From: an uncultured Bacteroidales bacterium
GTDB lineage: Bacteria > Bacteroidota > Bacteroidia > Bacteroidales > UBA932
NCBI GenBank assembly: GCA_944322585.1
Contig: CALUPB010000017.1
Span: forward strand, 1 to 59,331
Direction of reading: 5' to 3'
DNA: 59,331 bases
Shown here piece by piece: positions 34,933 through 42,424 of the stretch; position 1 is the stretch's first letter, and each line of letters starts with the position of its first letter. The notes under the pieces were generated by a model. That model was not told where the DNA came from, made no database searches, and saw nothing but the letters and a program-made list of their open reading frames with translations. The position numbers were made by a program, and so were the translations under genes.

Positions 34933-34964
34933 CAAAGGTATATAAGATATTCCGTATTCCCAAA
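34933..34964 (-). promoter_or_regulatory. Promoter of the queuosine operon
   Basis: On the minus strand TTTG (34964-34961), 20 bases, then TACCTTTG (34940-34933) match the Bacteroidota consensus perfectly. Confidence 0.65.
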
Positions 34965-35024
34965 TCCAGTGCGGGAAATTGAGGGTTCCAGGACAGGAAT
35001 CACCACAAATGACATAAAAAGAAA

Positions 35025-35091
35025 CGACCCAAAAGGAGGAATTTCAAGGCTTGCGAAGCAAGCGTAACGCAGAAATTACCCTTTTGAGTCG
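35025..35091 (-). terminator. Long palindrome, probable terminator of the fab operon
   Basis: Arms of about 20 bases (35025-35045 and 35072-35091) pair with few mismatches around an inner hairpin CTTGC-GAA-GCAAG (35050-35062). On the minus strand the structure is followed by TTTCTTTTT, as expected for an intrinsic terminator 31 bases after fabZ. Its size and two-tier shape are unusual for a simple terminator and it may be an interspersed palindromic repeat. Confidence 0.6.
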
Positions 35092-35121
35092 ACCTCTGTA
35101 AAGTTATGTGTCCGGCAGCCG

Positions 35122-35532
35122 CTATATAAGGGCAAAGGAAAGATTCCCCTTGCAGCAGAGTTTGCCGTCTACCTTGAGATTAGCCTCGCAGAAGAACATC
35201 ATCCCTCTCTGGCTGAGCAGCTTCGCTGTAATCTCGCAGGTGTCCCCAGGGCGCACTATATTCTTGAATCTTACATTGTCTATACCGCTGTAGAGAGTGG
35301 TGTGACCCTTGATGAGATCCTTTACGAGGAGGGCGCAGCTCTGGGCCATGATCTCGCACTGGATGACTCCCGGGACTATCGGGTTGCCCGGAAAGTGTCC
35401 GCGGCAGAAAAATTCGTCATCGCGGATAGTATATTTCGCATGTGCGATCCCTTCCTCGTCGATATCGATTTCATCCACGAGCAGCATCGGTTCGCGGTGT
35501 GGAAGATATTCCTTAAGTTCTTCTCTGTTCAT
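35122..35532 (-). CDS. fabZ: 3-hydroxyacyl-ACP dehydratase FabZ
   Basis: This 136-residue hot-dog-fold protein removes water from 3-hydroxyacyl-ACP in fatty acid elongation. The N-terminus LPHREPMLLVDEI and the catalytic HFPGNPIVPGVIQCE (His46, Glu60) are textbook FabZ. It is the last gene of the fabH-fabK-fabF-fabZ operon, 39 bases after fabF, and is followed by a large palindromic terminator. It could also supply the dehydratase step for the ketosynthase cluster at 41-55 kb, which has none. Confidence 0.94.
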   Translation of the reverse strand: MNREELKEYLPHREPMLLVDEIDIDEEGIAHAKYTIRDDEFFCRGHFPGNPIVPGVIQCEIMAQSCALLVKDLIKGHTTLYSGIDNVRFKNIVRPGDTCEITAKLLSQRGMMFFCEANLKVDGKLCCKGNLSFALI

Positions 35533-35571
35533 ATACGTTATTTAAAAGGTTCAGGTTTCAGTATTATCGGT

Positions 35572-36828
35572 TCAGTATTTTCTGAATGCTACGCATCCGT
35601 TGTGTCCGCCGAATCCGAGAGAATCGGAAATGGCAATAGTCAGGTCTGTCTTTACAGGCTTGTTCGGTGTATAGTCAAGGTCGCATTCAGGATCAGGTGC
35701 ATCCAGGTTGATTGTAGGAGGTACAATCCCGTTTTTGAGGGCAAGGACGCATGCAATCGCCTCTACAGCTCCGGTTGCTCCGAGCATATGTCCTGTCACG
35801 GATTTGGTGGAGCTGATATGCGCCTTGTATGCAGCCTCTTCTCCCAGGGCCAGTTTGAATGATCTGGTCTCAGAAGCATCGTTGAGGGCTGTTCCTGTCC
35901 CGTGCGCGTTGATATAGAGATTGTCCTTTGACGCATCGAATCCGGCCTGTTCCACGGCCATCCTGATTGCGGCCGCCTGGGTTGTACCGTCCGGCCTCGG
36001 GGCTGTGACGTGATATGCATCGCAGGTATTGCCGTATCCGCATATTTCGGCAAGGATGTTGGCTCCGCGTGCTACGGCATGTTCATATTCTTCAAGGACC
36101 AGCATACCGGCTCCTTCCGCCATTACGAAACCGCCTCTGTTGGCGTTGAACGGAAGGGATGCGTATTTCGGATCTTCAGCCTTGGAAAGAGCCTTGGCAT
36201 TGGCGAAACCGGCAATCCCGAGCGGAATTGTAGCAGCCTCGGCTCCTCCGGCAATGATTGCATCGGCGTATCCGTACATTATGGCCCTGTAGGCTTCACC
36301 TACAGTGTGCGTCGATGTGGCGCAGGCAGTCACAACAGGTACGCATGGACCGCATGCGTGGTTCCTTATGGCTATGTTGCCTGCCGCCATATTGGAGATC
36401 ATCGTAGGGATGAAGTTGGGTGAAATCCATTTGGCACCGTCCTTTATCATTTTTTCCGTCTCCTTGTACTGTACGGCGAAACCGCCGATACCGGAGCCTA
36501 CGTATACTCCGAGCCTGAACGGATCTATGTTTCCGCCTTCGCCGGCGTTGAGTCCTGCCTCCTGCATTGCCTGCCAGGCCGCAGCGACGGCAAACACCGA
36601 GAATTTATCCTGCTTTCTTGCGAATGCCGGCTCAATGCCGTAGTCTGCAGGATTGAAATCCTTTACTTCTCCGGCAATCTTTACCGGAAGCTCGTCTGTC
36701 GGAAATTCCGTTATGAAATCTATTCCGCAGACTCCGTCAAGCAGATTCTTCCAGAAAGTCCCGACATTGTTGCCTACTGGAGTAACGACGCCTGTACCCG
36801 TTACTACTACTCGTCTCTTATTGTCCAT
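35572..36828 (-). CDS. fabF: 3-oxoacyl-ACP synthase II
   Basis: This 418-residue elongating ketosynthase condenses malonyl-ACP with acyl-ACP. The Cys-His-His triad is Cys169 (VVTACATSTH), His309 (NAHGTGTALND) and His347 with Lys342 (TKSVTGHMLGATG). Length and sequence are those of housekeeping FabF. No acpP gene stands next to it, unlike the common acpP-fabF arrangement. It lies 19 bases after fabK. Confidence 0.95.
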   Translation of the reverse strand: MDNKRRVVVTGTGVVTPVGNNVGTFWKNLLDGVCGIDFITEFPTDELPVKIAGEVKDFNPADYGIEPAFARKQDKFSVFAVAAAWQAMQEAGLNAGEGGNIDPFRLGVYVGSGIGGFAVQYKETEKMIKDGAKWISPNFIPTMISNMAAGNIAIRNHACGPCVPVVTACATSTHTVGEAYRAIMYGYADAIIAGGAEAATIPLGIAGFANAKALSKAEDPKYASLPFNANRGGFVMAEGAGMLVLEEYEHAVARGANILAEICGYGNTCDAYHVTAPRPDGTTQAAAIRMAVEQAGFDASKDNLYINAHGTGTALNDASETRSFKLALGEEAAYKAHISSTKSVTGHMLGATGAVEAIACVLALKNGIVPPTINLDAPDPECDLDYTPNKPVKTDLTIAISDSLGFGGHNGCVAFRKY

Positions 36829-36847
36829 GTGTATTCAGTTTTAAGTT

Positions 36848-37795
36848 TTATTCAAGATATTTTGAGGATGCTTCCCTAAGGATTTTTTCCGCACCGAGCA
36901 TGAGGTCTTCGACTATGGCCCTGGCCGGTTCGATTCTTTTCACAAGGCCGGAGGACTCTCCTGCCATATAGCTTCCGTCCGGATCCCCTTCCTTTACGGC
37001 TTTCCGGAGAGCGCCTGTCCCGAATGAAAGTATTTCTTCCGATGTCACTTCCGGATTGGCTTCCATCTTCGCGAAAGTCATCGAGAAAGGTGTCTTGAGC
37101 GAGCGGACAGGATGGCCGAGGGTCTTTCCCGTCACAATGGTTGAAATGTCAGTAGCCTTGATTATCCGTTCCTTGTAATTCATGTGTACGGAGCATTCTT
37201 CAGCGGCAAGGAACCTTGTCCCGACCTGTACGGCGTCTGCGCCGAGAATGAATGCTGCCGCAGCTTCTCTCGGATCCGCTATGCCGCCCGCACCTATGAC
37301 GGGAATGTCTACCGCGTCCGCCACCTGGGGAAGAAGGGTCATCGTATGCAGTTCTCCTACATGACCTCCCGATTCAGCCCCTTCCGCTATTACGGCCGTA
37401 GCTCCGAGAGCCTGGACCTTGAGGGCAAGGGCTACCGAAGCTATGACGGGTATTACCTTTATGCCGGCCTCTTTCCACATTTCCATGTACGGAGCAGGTG
37501 AGCCCGCTCCGGTAGTGACGATTTTCACGCCTTCTTCAACGACCAGACGCGCAATCTCTCCCGCATTGGGGGCCTGTAGCATTATGTTGACGCCGAATGG
37601 CTTGTCCGTGAGTTCTTTGCACTTCCGGATCTCATCCCTGACAGCCTCTGTCCCGGCATTCACGGATGAAATAAGTCCGAGACCTCCTGCATTCGATACC
37701 GCAGAAGCGAGAGAAGCATCGGCAATCCATGCCATGCCTCCCTGGATCACAGGGTATCTGATACCGAGTATTCCGCAAATTCTACTTTTTATCAT
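36848..37795 (-). CDS. fabK: Enoyl-ACP reductase FabK (FMN-dependent, nitronate monooxygenase fold)
   Basis: This 315-residue TIM-barrel flavoprotein has the FabK/2-nitropropane dioxygenase motifs IRYPVIQGGMAWIAD, SNAGGLGLISS, GAGSPAPYM, AEGAESGGHVGEL and GAGGIADPREAAAAFILGADAVQVGTRF-type sequence. FabK reduces enoyl-ACP with NADH and FMN and replaces FabI. The position between fabH and fabF supports FabK over nitronate monooxygenase. The ATG at 37795 is used; a TTG at 37819 is less likely. Confidence 0.88.
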   Translation of the reverse strand: MIKSRICGILGIRYPVIQGGMAWIADASLASAVSNAGGLGLISSVNAGTEAVRDEIRKCKELTDKPFGVNIMLQAPNAGEIARLVVEEGVKIVTTGAGSPAPYMEMWKEAGIKVIPVIASVALALKVQALGATAVIAEGAESGGHVGELHTMTLLPQVADAVDIPVIGAGGIADPREAAAAFILGADAVQVGTRFLAAEECSVHMNYKERIIKATDISTIVTGKTLGHPVRSLKTPFSMTFAKMEANPEVTSEEILSFGTGALRKAVKEGDPDGSYMAGESSGLVKRIEPARAIVEDLMLGAEKILREASSKYLE

Positions 37796-37822
37796 GGTAT
37801 GATGCTGCAAATTTAACAAAAT

Positions 37823-38770
37823 TTACCATTCCAGAATGACTGCTCCTGAAATGAATCCGGCACCGAATGCACTCAGCGCAAGTATGTCGCCCGGCTTGAA
37901 GAGCCCTTTCCTGTTGCATTCGTCAAGAAGGATCGGACAGCTGGCCGATGATGAATTGCCGTGGCTTTCCACATTTGTAGGGAACTTTTCCTCCGGCTGT
38001 CCGAGAAAGTCGCGTATGGAATTGATTATTCGCATGTTCGCCTGATGGAGAAGGTACCACTTTACGTCTCCGGCATCCATTCCGAGTTTGTCGAGCAGAT
38101 ATTTTATGTCTCCTGAAGAAGCCTTTACCGCGAACTTGAACACGTCCTGTCCCTTCATCTGGAGCGGTACGTTTTCCTCTTCCTTGGCCACATAAGGGGT
38201 AGGTTCGAGGATTCTCTTTTCATAGAGCTTGTCGGTCGCGCTTGCGGCAGACAGCTTGATGCCCTTGATGTTGTCGCCTTCGGTAAGGACAGCTGCTCCT
38301 GCACCGTCCCCGAAGAGGACGCATACGCTGCGGTCTTTCCAGCTTGTCATCCTGGACGGTTCTTCCGCGCAGACTACAAGGACATTCTTTACCTTTCCTG
38401 CCTTGAAGTGGCTTTCCGCAATGTCGAGAGCGTATATGAAACCTGCGCATGCGCAGTTGATGTCAAGGCACGGACAGGTAGCTCCTATGGCTCCCTGTAC
38501 AATGCAGCTCAGGGATGGTGTCACGTATTCATTCACGACATTCGAGCAGATGATCATGTCAAGGTCCTCCGCTTTAATTCCTGCATTTTCAAGTGCCTTG
38601 ACCGAGGCTTCTGCAGCCATGTCTTCAAGCTTCTCGTCCGAAATGACATGCCTGTACCTGATGCCTGTCCTCGGATAGATCCATGCATCGCTCGTGTCCA
38701 GAAATTCGGACAGCATGTCGTTGGTCACAATCTTCTTTGGAAGTACGCTTCCTGTTCCTGTTATTTTCAT
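37823..38770 (-). CDS. fabH: 3-oxoacyl-ACP synthase III
   Basis: This 315-residue protein starts fatty acid synthesis by condensing an acyl-CoA with malonyl-ACP. The triad is Cys108 (NCACAGFIYAL), His242 (LLHQANMRI) and Asn272 (ESHGNSSSAS). GDGAGAAVL is the usual loop. The starter (acetyl, or branched acyl-CoA for iso fatty acids common in Bacteroidota) cannot be read off. It leads the operon and starts 27 bases before fabK's ATG region ends. Confidence 0.94.
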   Translation of the reverse strand: MKITGTGSVLPKKIVTNDMLSEFLDTSDAWIYPRTGIRYRHVISDEKLEDMAAEASVKALENAGIKAEDLDMIICSNVVNEYVTPSLSCIVQGAIGATCPCLDINCACAGFIYALDIAESHFKAGKVKNVLVVCAEEPSRMTSWKDRSVCVLFGDGAGAAVLTEGDNIKGIKLSAASATDKLYEKRILEPTPYVAKEEENVPLQMKGQDVFKFAVKASSGDIKYLLDKLGMDAGDVKWYLLHQANMRIINSIRDFLGQPEEKFPTNVESHGNSSSASCPILLDECNRKGLFKPGDILALSAFGAGFISGAVILEW

Positions 38771-38792
38771 ATGACTTGCATTAAAAACCGGG

Positions 38793-38824
38793 CAAAATTA
38801 CGTCTCATAATCGGAAAGGAAAAA
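38793..38824 (-). promoter_or_regulatory. Promoter of the fab operon
   Basis: On the minus strand TAATTTTG (38800-38793) is preceded by TTTT at 20 bases spacing. It is 22 bases before the fabH start. Confidence 0.45.
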
Positions 38825-38871
38825 TATTTGTGGCAATAAGTTATCGTATGGGGTGTCTGCGGTGGCGAATT

Positions 38872-38902
38872 TTTGATATATGTGGTAAAATCATTATATT
38901 TG
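38872..38902 (+). promoter_or_regulatory. Promoter of the LytTR gene
   Basis: TTTG (38872-38875), 19 bases, then TATATTTG (38895-38902) match the consensus fully, 18 bases before the start codon. Confidence 0.65.
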
Positions 38903-38920
38903 CAATCCGTATGACTGACT

Positions 38921-39799
38921 ATGAACAAGAAATTGCCGGAATATTTTCTTGAAAAGACACAGCTTATCGGGACTGTCACTTTTGCCGTCCTGTTTGCAGT
39001 CGTATTCCTCAACATATATATACCGTTTTCCGATACGGCATGGTTCCGGCTCGGGAATTCGGTGCTTTTCCTGTCCACTGCCGGCTTTGCGGCCTTGTCG
39101 ATATGTATTCTGGTAGTAAGCAGGGTGTTGATGTACCATTCGAAGAAATGGTTCTGCATGACTTATCTGGAATATGTCCTCTGGTGCTTTGCGGAGGTCT
39201 TCCTGATCTGCACTTTCTACACTTTCGTCACGATGGATGTCCAGAGGCCGCAGGACGTGTCCGCGCTGAGGATATTCTCACGGGCTCTTCCGTATGGGGT
39301 GATATGCCTGATCATACCATATATCATAGCGGGGATGTATTTTGCGATAGTCGACAAGAACAGGACTATCCGTCTGATGAGTTCCCGGGGTTTCGTCTCT
39401 GACCAGGAACCTTTCCACGGGGCGGAAAGCCAGATAACGCTTTTCGACAACAGCGGGGCCCTGAAGCTTTCCGTCAAGTCTTCCAATCTGTACTATATCG
39501 AATCGGACGACAATTATATCAAGGTATGGTACACCGACAGCAAGGGTGTCCTGAAGATGTACATGCTGCGGTGCCGGCTCAAGACTGTCGAGGAAAGTTT
39601 CAGAGGCACTTCCCTGATAAGGTGTCACAGGAAATACATTGTCAATACGGAGAAAGTCAAGGTGCTCCGCAAGGAAAGCGAAGGATATCTGCTTGATCTC
39701 GACAATGAGGAGATACCTCCGATAATGGTTACCAGAACATATGCGGACAATGTCCTTTCCAGATTTGCGCCTCAGAGGGAATCTTCTTCTGAAGCCTGA
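38921..39799 (+). CDS. Membrane-bound LytTR family transcriptional regulator
   Basis: This 292-residue protein has about four N-terminal transmembrane helices (roughly 14-33, 44-66, 82-104 and 118-140). A cytoplasmic linker follows, then a LytTR DNA-binding domain at about 180-285: VKSSNLYYIESDDNYIKVWY, then LKTVEESF and IRCHRKYIVNTEKV. LytTR domains bind direct repeats upstream of target genes. It has no receiver domain, so the membrane part probably senses a signal directly. It is transcribed alone. The biosynthetic cluster starting 1.4 kb downstream is a possible but unproven target. Confidence 0.88.
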   Translation: MNKKLPEYFLEKTQLIGTVTFAVLFAVVFLNIYIPFSDTAWFRLGNSVLFLSTAGFAALSICILVVSRVLMYHSKKWFCMTYLEYVLWCFAEVFLICTFYTFVTMDVQRPQDVSALRIFSRALPYGVICLIIPYIIAGMYFAIVDKNRTIRLMSSRGFVSDQEPFHGAESQITLFDNSGALKLSVKSSNLYYIESDDNYIKVWYTDSKGVLKMYMLRCRLKTVEESFRGTSLIRCHRKYIVNTEKVKVLRKESEGYLLDLDNEEIPPIMVTRTYADNVLSRFAPQRESSSEA

Positions 39800-39824
39800 C
39801 CGGGAAGTCCTCCCGCACGGTCAG
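39796..39824. terminator. Bidirectional hairpin spanning two convergent stop codons
   Basis: CTGACCG (39796-39802) and CGGTCAG (39818-39824) are exact inverted copies with an inner GGA/TCC pairing. The hairpin covers the stop codons of the LytTR gene (39797-39799) and of the DUF4293 gene (39821-39823). It has no T-run, so it may act as a read-through barrier rather than a classical terminator. Confidence 0.45.
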
Positions 39825-40270
39825 CGCAGGCCGTCCTGTCTGCCGTGCCGTTTTCTGGCACCGCGCAGATGCGAGGCGGCCCTCACCATTGCCTCGTCAA
39901 GGAAGATATTCCTTGCGGCCATCAGGTCGAGTATCATCGCTATTGCCGGGAATACGGCAGTGAATGAGAATGTCATTTCTTCCCGGTTCCTTACCATGTC
40001 CACTCCGAGCCATATCTGGAATGCGAGAAGGAGAATGGATGCAAGTATGCATATTCTCATTTGAAGCATTCTCGCCTTGAATGTCCCTAAGGCTATTACA
40101 TTGGCTGTCACCAACATCAGAAGAAAAAGCAGATACGGCAGGTATTCTCCGTATCCTATGGTGGATTCAGATCCTTCATTCCCCGGAATTACAGCGAAAT
40201 TGCAGAAGAACATCGAAGCGATGAGGACTGTCGCTATTCCGAGATACAGTGTCTGTACTCTTTGCCACAT
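39821..40270 (-). CDS. DUF4293 family membrane protein
   Basis: This protein of about 149 residues begins MWQRVQTLYLGIATVLIAS, the characteristic start of DUF4293 (a Bacteroidota family with four transmembrane helices). Helices lie at about 8-26, 44-64, 74-94 and 105-125, and the C-terminal tail is Arg-rich. Function is unknown. I start at the ATG at 40270; the frame extends to 40336, which would overlap the promoter-like TATTTTTG on this strand (40303-40296). Confidence 0.82.
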   Translation of the reverse strand: MWQRVQTLYLGIATVLIASMFFCNFAVIPGNEGSESTIGYGEYLPYLLFLLMLVTANVIALGTFKARMLQMRICILASILLLAFQIWLGVDMVRNREEMTFSFTAVFPAIAMILDLMAARNIFLDEAMVRAASHLRGARKRHGRQDGLR

Positions 40271-40324
40271 ATCATTGATGTTTATTTGCAGAGCGCAAAA
40301 ATAGGAAAATTCATCATAAAAACC

Positions 40325-40332
40325 TAACTTTG
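40325..40332 (+). promoter_or_regulatory. -7 element before the uridine phosphorylase-like gene
   Basis: TAACTTTG is a perfect TAnnTTTG box 39 bases before the start at 40372. A TTTG box at the right distance was not found. Confidence 0.4.
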
Positions 40333-40371
40333 ACAATTGACATGTCCTGACGGACGAAATCGGATATTATT

Positions 40372-41235
40372 ATGAAAATAGCGGAATCAGAACTTATAAT
40401 CAATCCGGACGGGTCGGTGTTCCATCTGCATCTGAAGCCGGATGAACTGGCTGACAATGTGATCCTGGTCGGAGACCCCGGCCGGGTGGACATGATAACT
40501 GAATACCTTGCTGATATCGAGTACAGACATCAGTCCAGGGAATTCGTTTCGGTGACGGGAAAATACCGGGGAAAGAGAATCACGGTCCTGTCCACCGGTA
40601 TAGGCACTGACAATATAGACATCGTGATGAACGAACTGGATGCCCTTGCGAACATTGATTTCCGGACCAGGGAAATACGTGAGACCAGACGTTCGCTCAA
40701 TATTCTCCGGATAGGCACTTCGGGTGCGATACAGCCCGATATCCCTATCGGCTCCTTCGTCTTTTCACATATATCCGTAGGGTGCGACGGCCTTCTGAAC
40801 TGGTATGCGGACAGGGAGAGCATTGTCGTGCCGGGCATGGAGGAGGCTTTCATGGAGCATACCGGTTGGGACAGGCATCTTCCCGTGCCGTATTTCGTCA
40901 GGGCCGGCAAGGCCATGACGGAAAAGTTTTCGGACTGTACGCTAAAAGGGATGACGGTTGCCGCTTCCGGGTTCTACGGTCCTCAGGGCAGGGTACTGAG
41001 GATGCCTCTTGCTATGCCGGACATGCTCCGGACATTCGAGACTTTCAGGTACGGTGACTGGAGGCTTACGAATTTCGAAATGGAAGGGTCTGCCATTGCC
41101 GGAATAGCCGCACATCTCGGTCATAATGCAGGCACTGTATGCTGTATTATAGCGAACAGGCATCAGAAAACGAGTTCACCGGACTACAAGCCGATGGTGC
41201 GAAGTCTTGTTGAACTGGTTTTGGACAGAATTTAG
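40372..41235 (+). CDS. Nucleoside phosphorylase, uridine phosphorylase-like
   Basis: This 287-residue protein belongs to the PNP/UDP family, which splits nucleosides with phosphate. Motifs are VILVGDPGRVDMI (phosphate-binding loop), VLSTGIGTDNIDIVMNEL, ILRIGTSGAIQPDIPIGSF and the ribose/base site TNFEMEGSAIAGIAAHLGH. The FEMEGSA motif with an extra C-terminal NRHQKTSSPDY suits uridine phosphorylase-like enzymes of Bacteroidales. The exact base preference is not certain. Its 3' end overlaps the promoter of the biosynthetic cluster. Confidence 0.85.
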   Translation: MKIAESELIINPDGSVFHLHLKPDELADNVILVGDPGRVDMITEYLADIEYRHQSREFVSVTGKYRGKRITVLSTGIGTDNIDIVMNELDALANIDFRTREIRETRRSLNILRIGTSGAIQPDIPIGSFVFSHISVGCDGLLNWYADRESIVVPGMEEAFMEHTGWDRHLPVPYFVRAGKAMTEKFSDCTLKGMTVAASGFYGPQGRVLRMPLAMPDMLRTFETFRYGDWRLTNFEMEGSAIAGIAAHLGHNAGTVCCIIANRHQKTSSPDYKPMVRSLVELVLDRI

Positions 41236-41243
41236 TATCTTTG
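41236..41243 (+). promoter_or_regulatory. -7 element at the head of the ketosynthase cluster
   Basis: TATCTTTG begins on the base after the upstream stop codon and lies 30 bases before the first ACP gene. The -33 region has only GTTG at 23 bases, so strength is uncertain. It is the only promoter-like site ahead of the cluster. Confidence 0.45.
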
Positions 41244-41272
41244 CGGCCGTGACCGATAATTTTGTTGATATA

Positions 41273-41518
41273 ATGGAAAGGGATAGTCTGGCAGAGAAGG
41301 CAGGTGATATTCTTGCAGAGGAATTCGAGGTGGACAGGGCTCTCATTACGGAAGATGCCCCGTTGATGTCAACACTCGATCTGGACAGTCTGGATATTGT
41401 GGATATGGTGGTACTCGTAGAGAAGCATTTCGGTGTCAGAATGGCAAAGGAGGACTTCTCAAGGATAAGGACATTTGCCGATCTGTATGATATGATTGCC
41501 GGCAGGACAGCACTTTGA
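41273..41518 (+). CDS. Acyl carrier protein (cluster ACP 1)
   Basis: This 81-residue protein has the acyl carrier fold with the phosphopantetheine attachment Ser39 in TLDLDSLDIVDMV. It carries growing or starter acyl groups as thioesters. The DSLDIVD variant (in place of DSLDTVE) is common in ACPs of aryl polyene-type clusters. The ATG at 41273 gives the expected length; a GTG at 41249 is possible. It is the first gene of the twelve-gene cluster, 3 bases ahead of the acyltransferase gene. Confidence 0.9.
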   Translation: MERDSLAEKAGDILAEEFEVDRALITEDAPLMSTLDLDSLDIVDMVVLVEKHFGVRMAKEDFSRIRTFADLYDMIAGRTAL

Positions 41519-41521
41519 CCT

Positions 41522-42424
41522 ATGGGACGGAAGTGGGAAGGCAGGACGCGGGGAGGCCCGTTCGGATACATGTTCTTCATCCTGCTTGTCAGGATAGCCG
41601 GTATATGGGCGGCATATGCTTTCCTGAGCCTTGTCGTCCTGTATTTCATCCCCTTTGCCCCGTCGCAGACGCGCAGCTGTCGGATGTATGCAAGACGTAT
41701 CCTGGGAATGGGAAAGTTCCGGGCGGTCCTGTTTCCCGTACGTTCGTATTATGCTTTCGGGCAGTCCATCATTGACAGGGTGGTGTCTTCCATGGGGATG
41801 CGGGATCGGTTCGGATACAGTTTTGACGGCCACGGGAAAATCATGGAATATGTCCGCAGCGGCACAGGCTGTATCGTAATCGGGGCCCATGTAGGTTCAT
41901 GGCAGATGGGGGCGCAGTTCTTTGCCCCTAACGGTGCGAAGGTGAATGTCGTCATGTATGACAATGAATACCGGAATATAAAGAAAGTTCTCGAAAGGAA
42001 TACGGACCAGTGTCAGTTCAATGTCATCCCTGTCAATGAGGAGGACTGGTCATTCCTGATATCGATTACTTCTGCAGTGAGGAACGGTGAACTCGTCTGT
42101 TTCCAGGGGGACCGGTATATGAAGGAGGACAGGGTGTTCAGGGCAGAATTTCTCGGACATGAGGCTGAGTTCCCGGCCGGACCGTTCATTCTTGCCGCAA
42201 GACTCGGGTGTCCGGTGGTATTCTATTATGCCATGAGGGGCAGGGGAAGGAATTACAGGTTTATTTTCAGGACTCCCGGGATGGAGCTTGCTGACAGAGG
42301 AGACATGAAGGAGGAGGAATATATTTTCCGGGCGTACGTGGCTTCTCTGGAGTCGGTGGTCCGGGAATACCCGGAACAGTGGTTCAATTACTATGATTTC
42401 TGGAATTTATATTCGTCGAGATGA
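41522..42424 (+). CDS. LpxL/HtrB-like acyltransferase
   Basis: This 300-residue membrane-associated protein belongs to the lipid A acyltransferase superfamily. A hydrophobic N-terminal segment (about 15-45) precedes VIGAHVGSWQMGAQFF, the equivalent of the HX4(D/E) active site. Here the motif is His123-VGSW-Gln128: the acidic residue is replaced by Gln. Later motifs are CFQGDRYM (about residues 197-204) and EFPAGPFILAARLGCPVVF. Such proteins move acyl chains from ACP to a lipid or aryl acceptor, and homologues are standard in aryl polyene and flexirubin clusters. It overlaps the methyltransferase gene by 4 bases. Confidence 0.83.
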   Translation: MGRKWEGRTRGGPFGYMFFILLVRIAGIWAAYAFLSLVVLYFIPFAPSQTRSCRMYARRILGMGKFRAVLFPVRSYYAFGQSIIDRVVSSMGMRDRFGYSFDGHGKIMEYVRSGTGCIVIGAHVGSWQMGAQFFAPNGAKVNVVMYDNEYRNIKKVLERNTDQCQFNVIPVNEEDWSFLISITSAVRNGELVCFQGDRYMKEDRVFRAEFLGHEAEFPAGPFILAARLGCPVVFYYAMRGRGRNYRFIFRTPGMELADRGDMKEEEYIFRAYVASLESVVREYPEQWFNYYDFWNLYSSR

